Source: an uncultured Acetatifactor sp.
GTDB taxonomy: Bacteria > Bacillota > Clostridia > Lachnospirales > Lachnospiraceae
Length of the DNA stretch: 51,069 nt
NCBI GenBank assembly: GCA_947630715.1
Contig: CANRIP010000021.1
Span: forward strand, 1-51,069
Reading direction: 5' to 3'
The position numbers and the translations under genes were made by a program. The notes under the pieces were generated by a model, which was not told where the DNA came from, did not search any database, and saw nothing but the letters and a program-made list of their open reading frames with translations. Positions 7,360-15,341 of the stretch are shown here, in pieces; position 1 is the stretch's first letter, and each line of letters begins with the position of its first letter.

Positions 7360-9498
7360 CTACTCTTCTACAAACGTAACGTTTCTGGTAATGGTTCTGG
7401 TTTCCGTGGTCTTCACCGGCGTTTCCCCACCGCCTTCTTCCTCCGGCGCAGGGGTCGTTTCCACCTCCACCGTGTAAGTCAGAGTAACGGTTCCCCCGGG
7501 AACGCTCAGATTATAATAATTTACCGTCTGAGGGAAGGTGGTTGCGGTGGTTTCCAGCAGCACCTTGCCGTCATTTGCCACCAGCTTGATCTGTACCGGC
7601 GTATTTGCCACATAAGCCTGATCCTCCTCCGCCGGGGAGAGGATGCTTAAATTGCACCGATAGGTGACCGGCTGGGGAGTGCTGGTGGGCTCCGGCCCTT
7701 TGCTGATCCTGATATCTACCATTGTGCCCGGATCCACATACGTTCCCGCGGAATAGCTTTGATAAAAGATATCGCCTTCCTCATAAACGGAATACTCATA
7801 GGCCACATTTCCCACGGTAAGCCCCTGCTCCGTCAGCGCCGTCCTTCCCTCCGTTTCGCTGAAACCGATCAGGTTGGGAACCTGAACCAGCGCGGCCTCT
7901 TTCCCCAGGCTGACGGTCAGCGTGATAACCGCCCCTTCCGCCGCCGTGCTGTTCGCCTCCGGCAGTTGGGACACCACATACCCCGCCTCCACCGTATCGG
8001 AATAATTTTCCATCCTGATCACGGAAAAGCCCAGATCCGTAAGCTTTTTCTCCGCCATTTCATAGGAAAGCTCCAACACGGACGGAACCGGGATCCCACT
8101 GGGGCCGGCGCTGGCCACAAGAGTGACGACGGATCCCGGCTGAAGTTCCTGCCCCTCCTCCGCGTCGGCGCCCATCACCACGCCCGCGTCCACGGTATCG
8201 GATTCCTCATAGTCCACCCGGGATTTCAAGCCCGCATCGGTCAGAGCGTTTCTGGCGTCCTCCACGGTTTTCCCGATCACATACGGCATGGTGACGGGAG
8301 CCTGGGATTCCGGCTCCTTGGTTTCGTCCGGCCCGTCCGTTGTGATGATATAATCCTCATGGGAGGGCAGATTGTTTTCGCCCATATTCCCAAACACCTT
8401 CACCGCCAGAAAAATCGCTATGCCGCAGATGGCGATACCGCCCAGCACCGCCAGGATGGTGGTCATTCGCTCCATCTTGGGGTTATAGTCGTATTCGTCC
8501 CCCTCCTCCGTCTGCGGATCCTCGTCATAGGGTTCCGTTTCGGAGCGCAGACGCATAGTGTCCTGTTCCACATATTCCGGATATGCGGTGTGGCGCTTGA
8601 TCTGAGCCACATCCCCCTCGGAGATCATCCGGGTACCGCCCTCCATGTCAGGCTCATTCCGGATCACAAAGTCCTCGTCCGGATTCATCAGGGACTGTTT
8701 CAGATCCGCGATCAGCTCCTGCATATTTTGATATCTGCGGTCGGGGGATTTCTGACAGCATTTTAAGACGATGCTCTCCACGCTGCTTGGGATCTCCGGG
8801 ACAAATTCCGCGGGAGAAGGCATTTCCTCCTGAATATGCTTGATGGCGATAGCCACCGTAGTTTCCCCGTTAAAGGGCACTCTGCCGGTGAGCATTTCAA
8901 ACAGGGTAATCCCCAGGGAATAAATATCGCTTTTTTCATCGCTGTATCCTCCCCGGGCCTGTTCCGGAGAAGTATAGTGGACGGATCCCATCACGTTGGA
9001 GGTGATGGTGTTGCTGGTGGCCGCCTTCGCGATGCCGAAATCGGTCACCTTGACCTTGCCGTCCTTGGAAATAATAATATTCTGGGGTTTGATATCCCGG
9101 TGGATGATATGGTTGTTGTGAGCCGCTTCGATTCCCATGCTCACCTGAATCGCGATGCTGACCGCTTCCTTATAGGAAAGGCGGGCCTTCTTCTCAATGT
9201 ATTTTTTGAGAGTAATGCCCTCAACCAGTTCCATGACAATATAATTGATCCCGTTTTCCTCGCCCACATCATAGACGTTCACAATGTTGGGGTGCATCAG
9301 CCCGGCCGCCGCCTGGGCCTCCACCACGAACTTGGAGACAAAATTGGCGTTTTCGCTGAACTCCTGTTTCAGAACCTTCATGGCCACAAAACGGTTCAGC
9401 TTGTGATCTTTTGCCTTATATACGTCAGACATGCCGCCGGTGCCGATCTTTTCCAGCACCTCGTACCTGTCGTTTATCTTCATCCCGATCTTAATCAT
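7360..9498 (-). CDS. prkC: PASTA-domain membrane Ser/Thr protein kinase (PrkC/Stk1/PknB type)
   Basis: A 712-residue sensor kinase of cell-wall state. The cytoplasmic kinase domain (about 10-275) has the glycine loop GTGGMSDVYKA, catalytic HRDIKPQN (about 130-137) and the DFG motif. A juxtamembrane acidic region and one membrane helix (about 343-372) follow. Outside are three PASTA repeats (about 395-600), which in this family bind peptidoglycan or lipid II fragments, and a Thr-rich C-terminal beta domain of about 100 residues ending TRTITRNVTFVEE. Its phosphatase partner prpC lies just upstream (19 bases). Typical substrates include cell-division and wall-synthesis proteins; murE lies in the same gene block. 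Confidence 0.95.
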   Translation of the reverse strand: MIKIGMKINDRYEVLEKIGTGGMSDVYKAKDHKLNRFVAMKVLKQEFSENANFVSKFVVEAQAAAGLMHPNIVNVYDVGEENGINYIVMELVEGITLKKYIEKKARLSYKEAVSIAIQVSMGIEAAHNNHIIHRDIKPQNIIISKDGKVKVTDFGIAKAATSNTITSNVMGSVHYTSPEQARGGYSDEKSDIYSLGITLFEMLTGRVPFNGETTVAIAIKHIQEEMPSPAEFVPEIPSSVESIVLKCCQKSPDRRYQNMQELIADLKQSLMNPDEDFVIRNEPDMEGGTRMISEGDVAQIKRHTAYPEYVEQDTMRLRSETEPYDEDPQTEEGDEYDYNPKMERMTTILAVLGGIAICGIAIFLAVKVFGNMGENNLPSHEDYIITTDGPDETKEPESQAPVTMPYVIGKTVEDARNALTDAGLKSRVDYEESDTVDAGVVMGADAEEGQELQPGSVVTLVASAGPSGIPVPSVLELSYEMAEKKLTDLGFSVIRMENYSDTVEAGYVVSQLPEANSTAAEGAVITLTVSLGKEAALVQVPNLIGFSETEGRTALTEQGLTVGNVAYEYSVYEEGDIFYQSYSAGTYVDPGTMVDIRISKGPEPTSTPQPVTYRCNLSILSPAEEDQAYVANTPVQIKLVANDGKVLLETTATTFPQTVNYYNLSVPGGTVTLTYTVEVETTPAPEEEGGGETPVKTTETRTITRNVTFVEE

Positions 9499-9517
9499 AT
9501 CTGCTCTCCCATCTATG

Positions 9518-10249
9518 CTATGCCAGCGGATCGATCAGTATCACACTGATATTGTCCCGGCCTCCCCTTTCATTGGCAGCCGTTACCAGCTCCTGCGCCT
9601 TTTCCACAATATCCCGGGCGCCCGCCAGTATCATTCTGATCTCCCCGTCCTCCAGCATATTGGTCAAACCGTCCGTACACATGAGGATCAGATCGCCTTC
9701 CTCCAGCCGTACCGTAAAGAAATCCGGCCGTACGCTGTCATCCGCTCCCACCGCCCGGGTGATAATGTTCTTGTCGGGGTGGTTTCTGGCTTCTTCCCTG
9801 CCAAGACCGCCCCGCCGCACCATTTCCGCCACCCAGGAATGATCCCTGGTGATCTGCCGGATTTCCCTGTGGTTCGCCACATACAGCCGGCTGTCTCCCA
9901 CATTGGCCACACACAGGCTGTTTCCCTCACAGGTCGCCGCCACGACCGTGGTTCCCATCCCTTCCAGCTCCGCGCTCTCCCTGGCCTTTTTCCGGATCAG
10001 GCTGTTCGCCGTCCGGATGGCCTGTTCCAGAATGCGGGGATGATCCGTACCCGGGTTATTCCTGATGTCCTCCACCATGGTTTCCACCGATACCTTGGAG
10101 GCGTAATCCCCCGCGTTGTGTCCTCCCATGCCGTCCGCCACAATAAAAAGATTCGGCAGATTTCCCACGGGCTGTTCCGAGGTATATACAAAATCCTGAT
10201 TCAGTTTTCGCTTTTTCCCTATATCAGTGATGGAAAACGTCTTTACCAC
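9518..10249 (-). CDS. prpC: PP2C-type Ser/Thr protein phosphatase (PrpC/Stp1)
   Basis: The 243-residue metal-dependent phosphatase reverses PrkC phosphorylation. Visible PP2C motifs are DIGKKRKLNQD near the N-terminus, VADGMGGHNAGDYAS with the metal-binding aspartate, VANVGDSRLYV, LMCTDGLTNML and GGRDNISVILI near the end. It starts with GTG at 10247-10249 behind GGAGG at a 9-base distance. A 185-base gap separates it from rlmN and contains a promoter, so prpC-prkC-rsgA can be expressed apart from the upstream translation genes. Confidence 0.95.
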   Translation of the reverse strand: MVKTFSITDIGKKRKLNQDFVYTSEQPVGNLPNLFIVADGMGGHNAGDYASKVSVETMVEDIRNNPGTDHPRILEQAIRTANSLIRKKARESAELEGMGTTVVAATCEGNSLCVANVGDSRLYVANHREIRQITRDHSWVAEMVRRGGLGREEARNHPDKNIITRAVGADDSVRPDFFTVRLEEGDLILMCTDGLTNMLEDGEIRMILAGARDIVEKAQELVTAANERGGRDNISVILIDPLA

Positions 10250-10348
10250 GTCTTACCGCCTCCACGGTATGCAGGCTTACGTTTCAGGCTTTTGTCCGCC
10301 CTCCGCCTTATAAAGCCCGATGCCTTTCATCCTTCTTCAGACTTGAAC

Positions 10349-10377
10349 ATTTTAACACACCGTCCCGAAAAGGACAA
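10349..10377 (-). promoter_or_regulatory. Promoter of prpC-prkC-rsgA
   Basis: Minus-strand -35 TTGTCC (10372-10377), a 17-base spacer and -10 TAAAAT (10349-10354). Start expected near 10342, leader about 93 bases. A direct repeat begins at the -35 box and extends upstream of it. Confidence 0.6.
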
Positions 10378-10425
10378 GCAGAATCTCTCCCGCCGGCTTG
10401 ACAGCAGAATCTCTCCCGCCGGCTT
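10377..10425. repeat. Two perfect 23-bp direct repeats upstream of the prpC promoter
   Basis: Copies at 10377-10399 and 10403-10425 are identical and spaced with a 26-bp period. Each contains CTCTCCCGCCGGCTT. The first copy touches the -35 box. They could be a duplicated activator or repressor site, or a recent slippage duplication. Confidence 0.85.
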
Positions 10426-10434
10426 ACCTCTCCC

Positions 10435-11508
10435 TTAAGAGCCGCTTTCTTTCGGCATTCCGCCTTCGCCTTCCCGCGCCACCCTTCTGCGCAGTTGGCC
10501 GCAGGCGCCGTCAATGTCCGTTCCCATTTCTCTCCTGACGGTGGCGTTGACCCCGTTTTGCTGCAGAATCGCCGCAAACCCGCGGATCCTGTCTCTCCGG
10601 GAGCGCACAAACTGCCGCTCCTTCACCGGGTTCACCGGAATCAGGTTCACATGACAGCCCAGGCGCGCCGCCAGGGCGGATAACAGCTCCGCGTCCCGGT
10701 CGCTGTCATTGACGCCGCCTATCAGGCTGTATTCAAAGGTCATACGCCTGCCGGTTGTTTCAAAATAGAATTCGCAGGCGTCCATCAGCTCCCGGATGGT
10801 ATACTTCTGCGCAATCGGCATCAGGCTCCGCCTTTTCTCGTCCGTGGCGGCATGCAGGGAAAGCGCCAGCGTGATCTGGAGCTTTTCCCGCGCCAGCGCC
10901 CTCATCTGCGGCGCCAGCCCGCAGGTGGACACCGTCACGTTGCGCTGGCTGATATGCAGACCGTTTTCGTCCGTCAGCAGCCGGAGGAACCGCAACAGAT
11001 TGTCGTAATTGTCCAGGGGCTCCCCCGTTCCCATCACGACCACGTTGGACACCCGCTGTCCCGTGTCCCTCTGAATGGCATAGACCTGATCCAGCATCTC
11101 GGAAGCCGTCAAATTCCTCTCCAGGCCGTCCAGGGTGGAGGCGCAGAACCGGCAGCCCATCCGGCAGCCCGCCTGGGAGGAAATGCAGACGCTGACGCCG
11201 TACCGATACTGCATCCGTACGCTTTCCACCAGATTGCCGTCCCCCAGCCGGAACAGGTATTTTCGGGTGCCGTCCAGAGCGGACTCCTGTATCCGGACCG
11301 GCTCCAGACAGACATACTCATACCTTTCCTTACATTTTTCCCGGAAGGAGGCGGAAAGATCCGTCATCTCGTCAAACCCGCGGGCAAGCTTTTCGTGCGC
11401 CCACCGGTACATCTGCCTGGCGCGAAAGCTTTTCTCCCCCATCCGGGCCATCTCGTCCTCCAGTTCTTCCAGGGTCATGGATTTCAAGTCTTTTCTCTGC
11501 TCTGCCAT
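10435..11508 (-). CDS. rlmN: 23S rRNA (adenine2503-C2)/tRNA methyltransferase RlmN
   Basis: The 357-residue radical-SAM methyltransferase modifies A2503 of 23S rRNA and A37 of some tRNAs. The cluster cysteines are in CRMGCRFCAS (about 114-122), with the following GLERNLTASEM stretch typical of RlmN. The SAM-binding GEPL motif follows (VVMGTGEPLDNYDN), and the C-terminal catalytic cysteine lies in GACGQL (about residue 339). Its start overlaps the end of rsmB by 25 bases, with AAGGAAAG as ribosome site inside rsmB, which suggests translational coupling. Confidence 0.95.
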   Translation of the reverse strand: MAEQRKDLKSMTLEELEDEMARMGEKSFRARQMYRWAHEKLARGFDEMTDLSASFREKCKERYEYVCLEPVRIQESALDGTRKYLFRLGDGNLVESVRMQYRYGVSVCISSQAGCRMGCRFCASTLDGLERNLTASEMLDQVYAIQRDTGQRVSNVVVMGTGEPLDNYDNLLRFLRLLTDENGLHISQRNVTVSTCGLAPQMRALAREKLQITLALSLHAATDEKRRSLMPIAQKYTIRELMDACEFYFETTGRRMTFEYSLIGGVNDSDRDAELLSALAARLGCHVNLIPVNPVKERQFVRSRRDRIRGFAAILQQNGVNATVRREMGTDIDGACGQLRRRVAREGEGGMPKESGS

Positions 11509-12935
11509 GGTTCGCTTTCCTTTTCTGATTCCCTTCTCCGGAAACGGGCGATGAAGAATCCGTCGCCCTCGGTAAAGCCGGGCAGGAACTGAATACAGGC
11601 CCTTCTCTGCCTTTCGTCCAGAGGGATCCGGGGCGCCTTTCCCCGGCTTTCCAAAAGAGCGGGGAACTGCTCCCTGTAAGCGGCCAGCTCCCGGGGAAGA
11701 AAGGGATCCAGATCCTCCGGCTCAAAGGGAAGGGTTTCGCACAGATACTTGACCATAGCCTCGTTCTCCCCGGGGTTGATGGTACAGGTGCTGTAAAGCA
11801 GAATTCCCCCCGGCTTGACATATCTCCAGGAGGCGTCCACAATCTGGCGCTGTAAGGCCTCCAGAGCGGGCAGCTTTTCCTTGTCCGCCCGGTATTTGAT
11901 ATCCCGTTTCCTGCCCATGACGCCCAGCCCGGAACAGGGCACGTCCAAAAACACCTTGTCCGCCCGGCCAAGAAGATCTTGATCCGTCTCCCGCCCGTCA
12001 TACACCTGCACCTGTACGCCGTCAGCCCTCATGCGGCAGGCGGCCTGACGGATCAGCTCCGCCTTTTCCTCAGTGCGATCCCTGGAAAGAACCTTCGCCC
12101 CCTTTTCCGCGGCCAGCAGACTTTTCCCTCCGGGGGCGGCGCATACGTCCACCACAAAATCCCCCGGGCATATGCCGGCCGCCTCCACGGCCAGAGCGGA
12201 GGTAACGTCCTGTACGGTTACAAGCCCCTGCGCAAAGCCGGGGAGCTTCTCCACCCCGTAAACGCCCTCCAGACTGTACACATAAGGCAGAATGCCGCTT
12301 TGGCGGCAAACCGCGCCCTGGGCGGAAAATTCCTTCAGCAGCTTCTGTCTGGTTTCCTCAGGCAGATCCCAACGAAACCGCAGGGAAACCGGATGCACCT
12401 TCATCAGCCCCTCCAGAATGGTTTCCGTGATCTGCATTCCGTATTCCTCCAGCCATCCGGCGGCAATCCACTCCGGCATGGAATACTTGACGGACAGATA
12501 CCGCAGGGGTTCCTTCCGCTCATCCGGCAGGGGCAGCGTCCCTTTTTGCCTGGCCAGATTGCGAAGGACGCCGTTCACAAACCCTTTCAGCCCGCCGAAC
12601 CCTCTTTTCACTGCAATCCTGCATGCCTCGTTGCAGACGGCGCTGTCAGGTACGCCGTCCATATACAGCATCTGATACAGGCTCATGCGCAGCAGCTCCC
12701 GGATCAACGGTTTCATCTTGGTGACGGGCACCGAGGACACCCGGTTCAGCCAATAGTCCAGCTCGATCCTTCTCTCCAGGGTCCCTTCCATGAGACGTTT
12801 CAAAAACGCCTTCTCCCTCCCCGGCAGATAGTCATATTTATTCAGGACGTTCCCAATCAGGCGGTTGGAATAATCCGCCTGCTTCTCCAGCGTCAGCAGC
12901 GCATCCAGCGCGATTTCTCTGATGTTTTCCCACAT
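11484..12935 (-). CDS. rsmB: 16S rRNA (cytosine967-C5)-methyltransferase RsmB
   Basis: The 483-residue enzyme has an N-terminal NusB-like RNA-binding domain (about 1-140) and a C-terminal Rossmann methyltransferase. The SAM motif is DVCAAPGGKSLLAAE; the two conserved cysteines are in LDVPCSGLG (about 331) and the catalytic STCTINPGEN (about 380). The C-terminal PUA-like region ends with GDGFFIARFRR. The gene sits between yugP and rlmN in the usual Firmicutes order. Confidence 0.95.
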   Translation of the reverse strand: MWENIREIALDALLTLEKQADYSNRLIGNVLNKYDYLPGREKAFLKRLMEGTLERRIELDYWLNRVSSVPVTKMKPLIRELLRMSLYQMLYMDGVPDSAVCNEACRIAVKRGFGGLKGFVNGVLRNLARQKGTLPLPDERKEPLRYLSVKYSMPEWIAAGWLEEYGMQITETILEGLMKVHPVSLRFRWDLPEETRQKLLKEFSAQGAVCRQSGILPYVYSLEGVYGVEKLPGFAQGLVTVQDVTSALAVEAAGICPGDFVVDVCAAPGGKSLLAAEKGAKVLSRDRTEEKAELIRQAACRMRADGVQVQVYDGRETDQDLLGRADKVFLDVPCSGLGVMGRKRDIKYRADKEKLPALEALQRQIVDASWRYVKPGGILLYSTCTINPGENEAMVKYLCETLPFEPEDLDPFLPRELAAYREQFPALLESRGKAPRIPLDERQRRACIQFLPGFTEGDGFFIARFRRRESEKESEPWQSREKT

Positions 12936-12984
12936 GCTTTCCCCTCATCTTCGCCGGATTCCGGCGGGTCTTACACCCCTGTGG

Positions 12985-13695
12985 TCAGTCTCTCCTGCGG
13001 TTGCCCCCAAAGAGCAGGATCAGACGAAACAACTGCAACGCCGAGGACGCCACCGCCGCCACATAGGTCATGGCCGCCGCGGTCAGCACCTTCTTACCCC
13101 CGGCGGTTTCCTGGGTGTTCAGAAGGCCGTACTGGCCGATTTTTTCCAACGCCCGGGAGGATGCGTTAAACTCCACGGGCAGCGTCACCACCTGAAACAG
13201 AAGGGACAGGGCAAAAGCCCAGATGCCGATCTGGATCAGCACAGTGTTCCAGCTTAAAATCACCCCCAGCAGAATCAAGGGAATCCCCAGCCTGCTGCCG
13301 ATGTTGACAATAGGCACCAAAGCGGTTCGGAAGGTTAAAAAGGCGTATCCCTTCGCATGCTGGATCGCATGCCCGCACTCATGGGCCGCCACGCTGACCG
13401 CCGTCACGGACGGATTGTGGTAATTGCTGTAAGAAAGCCGCACCGTCTGGGATTTGGGATCGTAATGATCCCCTCCGTCTTGCTGAAGGCACTCCACCTG
13501 CACGTCATAAAGCCCTTCGCTGTTCAAAATGCGCCTGGCCGCCTCCCCGCCGGTCATTCCCGTGCTGTTGCGCACCTTGCCGTACTTTTTCATGGCGCTG
13601 TTTACCGCCGCGCTGGCCGCGAGACACACGATCATGCCGATCAGTACCAGAAAGTAAGTGGGATCCCAATAATAGTAATAAGGCATATGATTCAC
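12985..13695 (-). CDS. yugP: Membrane zinc metallopeptidase of the YugP family
   Basis: A 236-residue integral membrane protein with an N-terminal membrane helix, the zinc-binding motif HECGHAIQH (HEXXH near residue 104), and three further hydrophobic segments, the last followed by the charged end RRRD. The family (Zn_peptidase_2) is conserved at this place between fmt and rsmB in Firmicutes, but its substrate is not established. RBS AAAAGGAG precedes the ATG. The region upstream holds a minisatellite that runs into fmt. Confidence 0.85.
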   Translation of the reverse strand: MNHMPYYYYWDPTYFLVLIGMIVCLAASAAVNSAMKKYGKVRNSTGMTGGEAARRILNSEGLYDVQVECLQQDGGDHYDPKSQTVRLSYSNYHNPSVTAVSVAAHECGHAIQHAKGYAFLTFRTALVPIVNIGSRLGIPLILLGVILSWNTVLIQIGIWAFALSLLFQVVTLPVEFNASSRALEKIGQYGLLNTQETAGGKKVLTAAAMTYVAAVASSALQLFRLILLFGGNRRRD

Positions 13696-13717
13696 TCCTT
13701 TTCTCTATCATCCGTTT

Positions 13718-13856
13718 TTTCCAGTGATTTCTTTTAGTTGTTTCTTTCAGCCGTCTTTTCCAGCGATTCTTTCAACTGTCTTTCAGTTGTTACTTTCAGC
13801 CGTCTTGTTCAGCGATTCTTTCAACTGTTTTTTCAGCCGTCTTTGCCAGTTGTCTC
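13718..13856. repeat. Degenerate minisatellite, 13-bp unit, between yugP and fmt
   Basis: About 11 copies of a unit resembling TTTCAGCCGTCTT follow one another. Most are 13 bp; two are 11 bp (13770-13780 and 13820-13830). Larger blocks of about 50 bp are themselves repeated (13745-13793 and 13794 onward). The array covers the end of fmt, so the last codons of Fmt (ETTGKDG) are made of repeat units. Confidence 0.75.
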
Positions 13857-14798
13857 TTTCCCTCCCAGAAACTCTCCCGGATGCATTTTGACCCCCAGCA
13901 GGAAATCATGGGCGGACATCCGTTTTTTCCCCTCCAACTGCAGCTCCAGGACGCGGATTGCCCCTTCCCCGGCGGCCACCGTCACGGAATTTTTGTCCGT
14001 TTGCAGGATCATCCCCGGCAACCCATTCCTTTCGCCGTCCGGCCCTTCCACCGGCTGGGCCCGCCAGATCTTTAACTGCCTGCCCCGGTAGCTGGTGTAA
14101 GCGCCGGGCCAGGGCGTCACTCCCCTGATTTTTCTGTCGATCACCGGGGCCGGCGCGGCAAAATCAATCTCTCCCACGGCCTTATCCAAAAGGGGCGCAT
14201 AACAGCTTTTCTGCGGATCCTGTTTCCGGGGCGCAAGCTCTCCCCGTTCCAGCAGGGGCAGCGCCTCGGCAATCGCCTGGCCGCCCAGCTCCTTCAGCTT
14301 ATCGTGAAGGGTTTCATAGGTGTCCGTATCCTCTATGGCCAGCTCCTTCTGATAGAGGATATCTCCCGTATCCAGGCCGGCGTCCATCTGCATCACGGTA
14401 ATCCCCGTTGTTTTCTCCCCATCGATAATGGCGTGTTGAATGGGAGATGCCCCCCGGTACCTGGGAAGCAGGGACGCGTGAACGTTCAGGCACCCCCGGG
14501 GAGGAAGATCCAGAATTTCTTGGGACAGGATCTGGCCGAAGGCGGCCACCACATACGCATCCGCCGGGTATTTTTTCAGTTCTTCCACAGCTTCTGGCGT
14601 TTTGATTTTACGGGGCTGGAACACGGGAATCCGGTATTGCGCCGCCAGCTCCTTCACCGGCGGCGGCACAGGCTGGCCGCTTCTGCCCTTTGGCTTATCC
14701 GGCTGGGTCACCGCCAGCAGGATCTCATGTCCGGCGCGGAGCAGGGCTTCCATAACCCCCGCCGCAAAATCCGGCGTTCCCATAAATACAAGTTTCAT
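13833..14798 (-). CDS. fmt: Methionyl-tRNA formyltransferase
   Basis: Formylates initiator Met-tRNA with 10-formyl-THF; partner of the deformylase encoded just upstream. The 321-residue protein starts at ATG 14796-14798 (MKLVFMGTPDFAAGV), 4 bases after the def stop, with AGGAGG inside the def end; a longer reading from 14819 adds 7 residues. Catalytic motifs are NVHASLLPRYRGASPIQ (about 104-120) and DAGLDTGDIL. The C-terminal tRNA-binding domain is complete (WPGAYTSYRGRQLKIW). Its final residues are encoded by the minisatellite. Confidence 0.95.
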   Translation of the reverse strand: MKLVFMGTPDFAAGVMEALLRAGHEILLAVTQPDKPKGRSGQPVPPPVKELAAQYRIPVFQPRKIKTPEAVEELKKYPADAYVVAAFGQILSQEILDLPPRGCLNVHASLLPRYRGASPIQHAIIDGEKTTGITVMQMDAGLDTGDILYQKELAIEDTDTYETLHDKLKELGGQAIAEALPLLERGELAPRKQDPQKSCYAPLLDKAVGEIDFAAPAPVIDRKIRGVTPWPGAYTSYRGRQLKIWRAQPVEGPDGERNGLPGMILQTDKNSVTVAAGEGAIRVLELQLEGKKRMSAHDFLLGVKMHPGEFLGGKETTGKDG

Positions 14799-14802
14799 CG
14801 GT

Positions 14803-15279
14803 CTAATCGGCCTCCTCATTGTTCACGTCCTGCAAAGGGCCCTCCACTTTATCCACATAAAGCTGTCCCTCCAGATGGTCCAGTTCATGGCAGATCGCCC
14901 GGGCCAGCAGCTCCGTCCCCTCCAGCTCGCATTCCCGCATATCCGCATCCAGAGCCGCCACCTTCACATAGTTGGGCCGGGTCACCTGTCCGGATTTCCC
15001 GGGAACGCTCAGGCATCCCTCCTGCCCGGTCTGCTCCCCGCTTTGTTCCACAATCCGGGGGTTGATCAGAATGTGAGGATCCTCCCCCGTAACGTCGATG
15101 ACCACAATCCGTTTCAGCACTCCCACCTGGGGAGCGGCCAGGCCCACGCCGTTTGCTTCATACATTGTTTCCAGCATGTCCTCGATCAATTCCCTGATCC
15201 GGGGCGTCATCTCCGTCACTTCCCTGCATTTTCTGGTAAGCACTTCTTCTCCGATCTGCCGTATGTATCTAAGCGCCAT
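14803..15279 (-). CDS. def: Peptide deformylase
   Basis: The 158-residue metalloprotease removes the N-formyl group from new proteins. All three family motifs are present: GVGLAAPQVG (about 45-54), EGCLSVPG with the metal-binding cysteine, and HELDHLEG (about 128-135) with the two histidines and the catalytic glutamate. It lies 62 bases after priA and 4 bases before fmt. Confidence 0.96.
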   Translation of the reverse strand: MALRYIRQIGEEVLTRKCREVTEMTPRIRELIEDMLETMYEANGVGLAAPQVGVLKRIVVIDVTGEDPHILINPRIVEQSGEQTGQEGCLSVPGKSGQVTRPNYVKVAALDADMRECELEGTELLARAICHELDHLEGQLYVDKVEGPLQDVNNEEAD

Positions 15280-15341
15280 AATCCCTCTTTTCCGCTGTCA
15301 GACAGCTTTCTTTTTGTGTTTTGCCGGCATCCTCCATGCCC

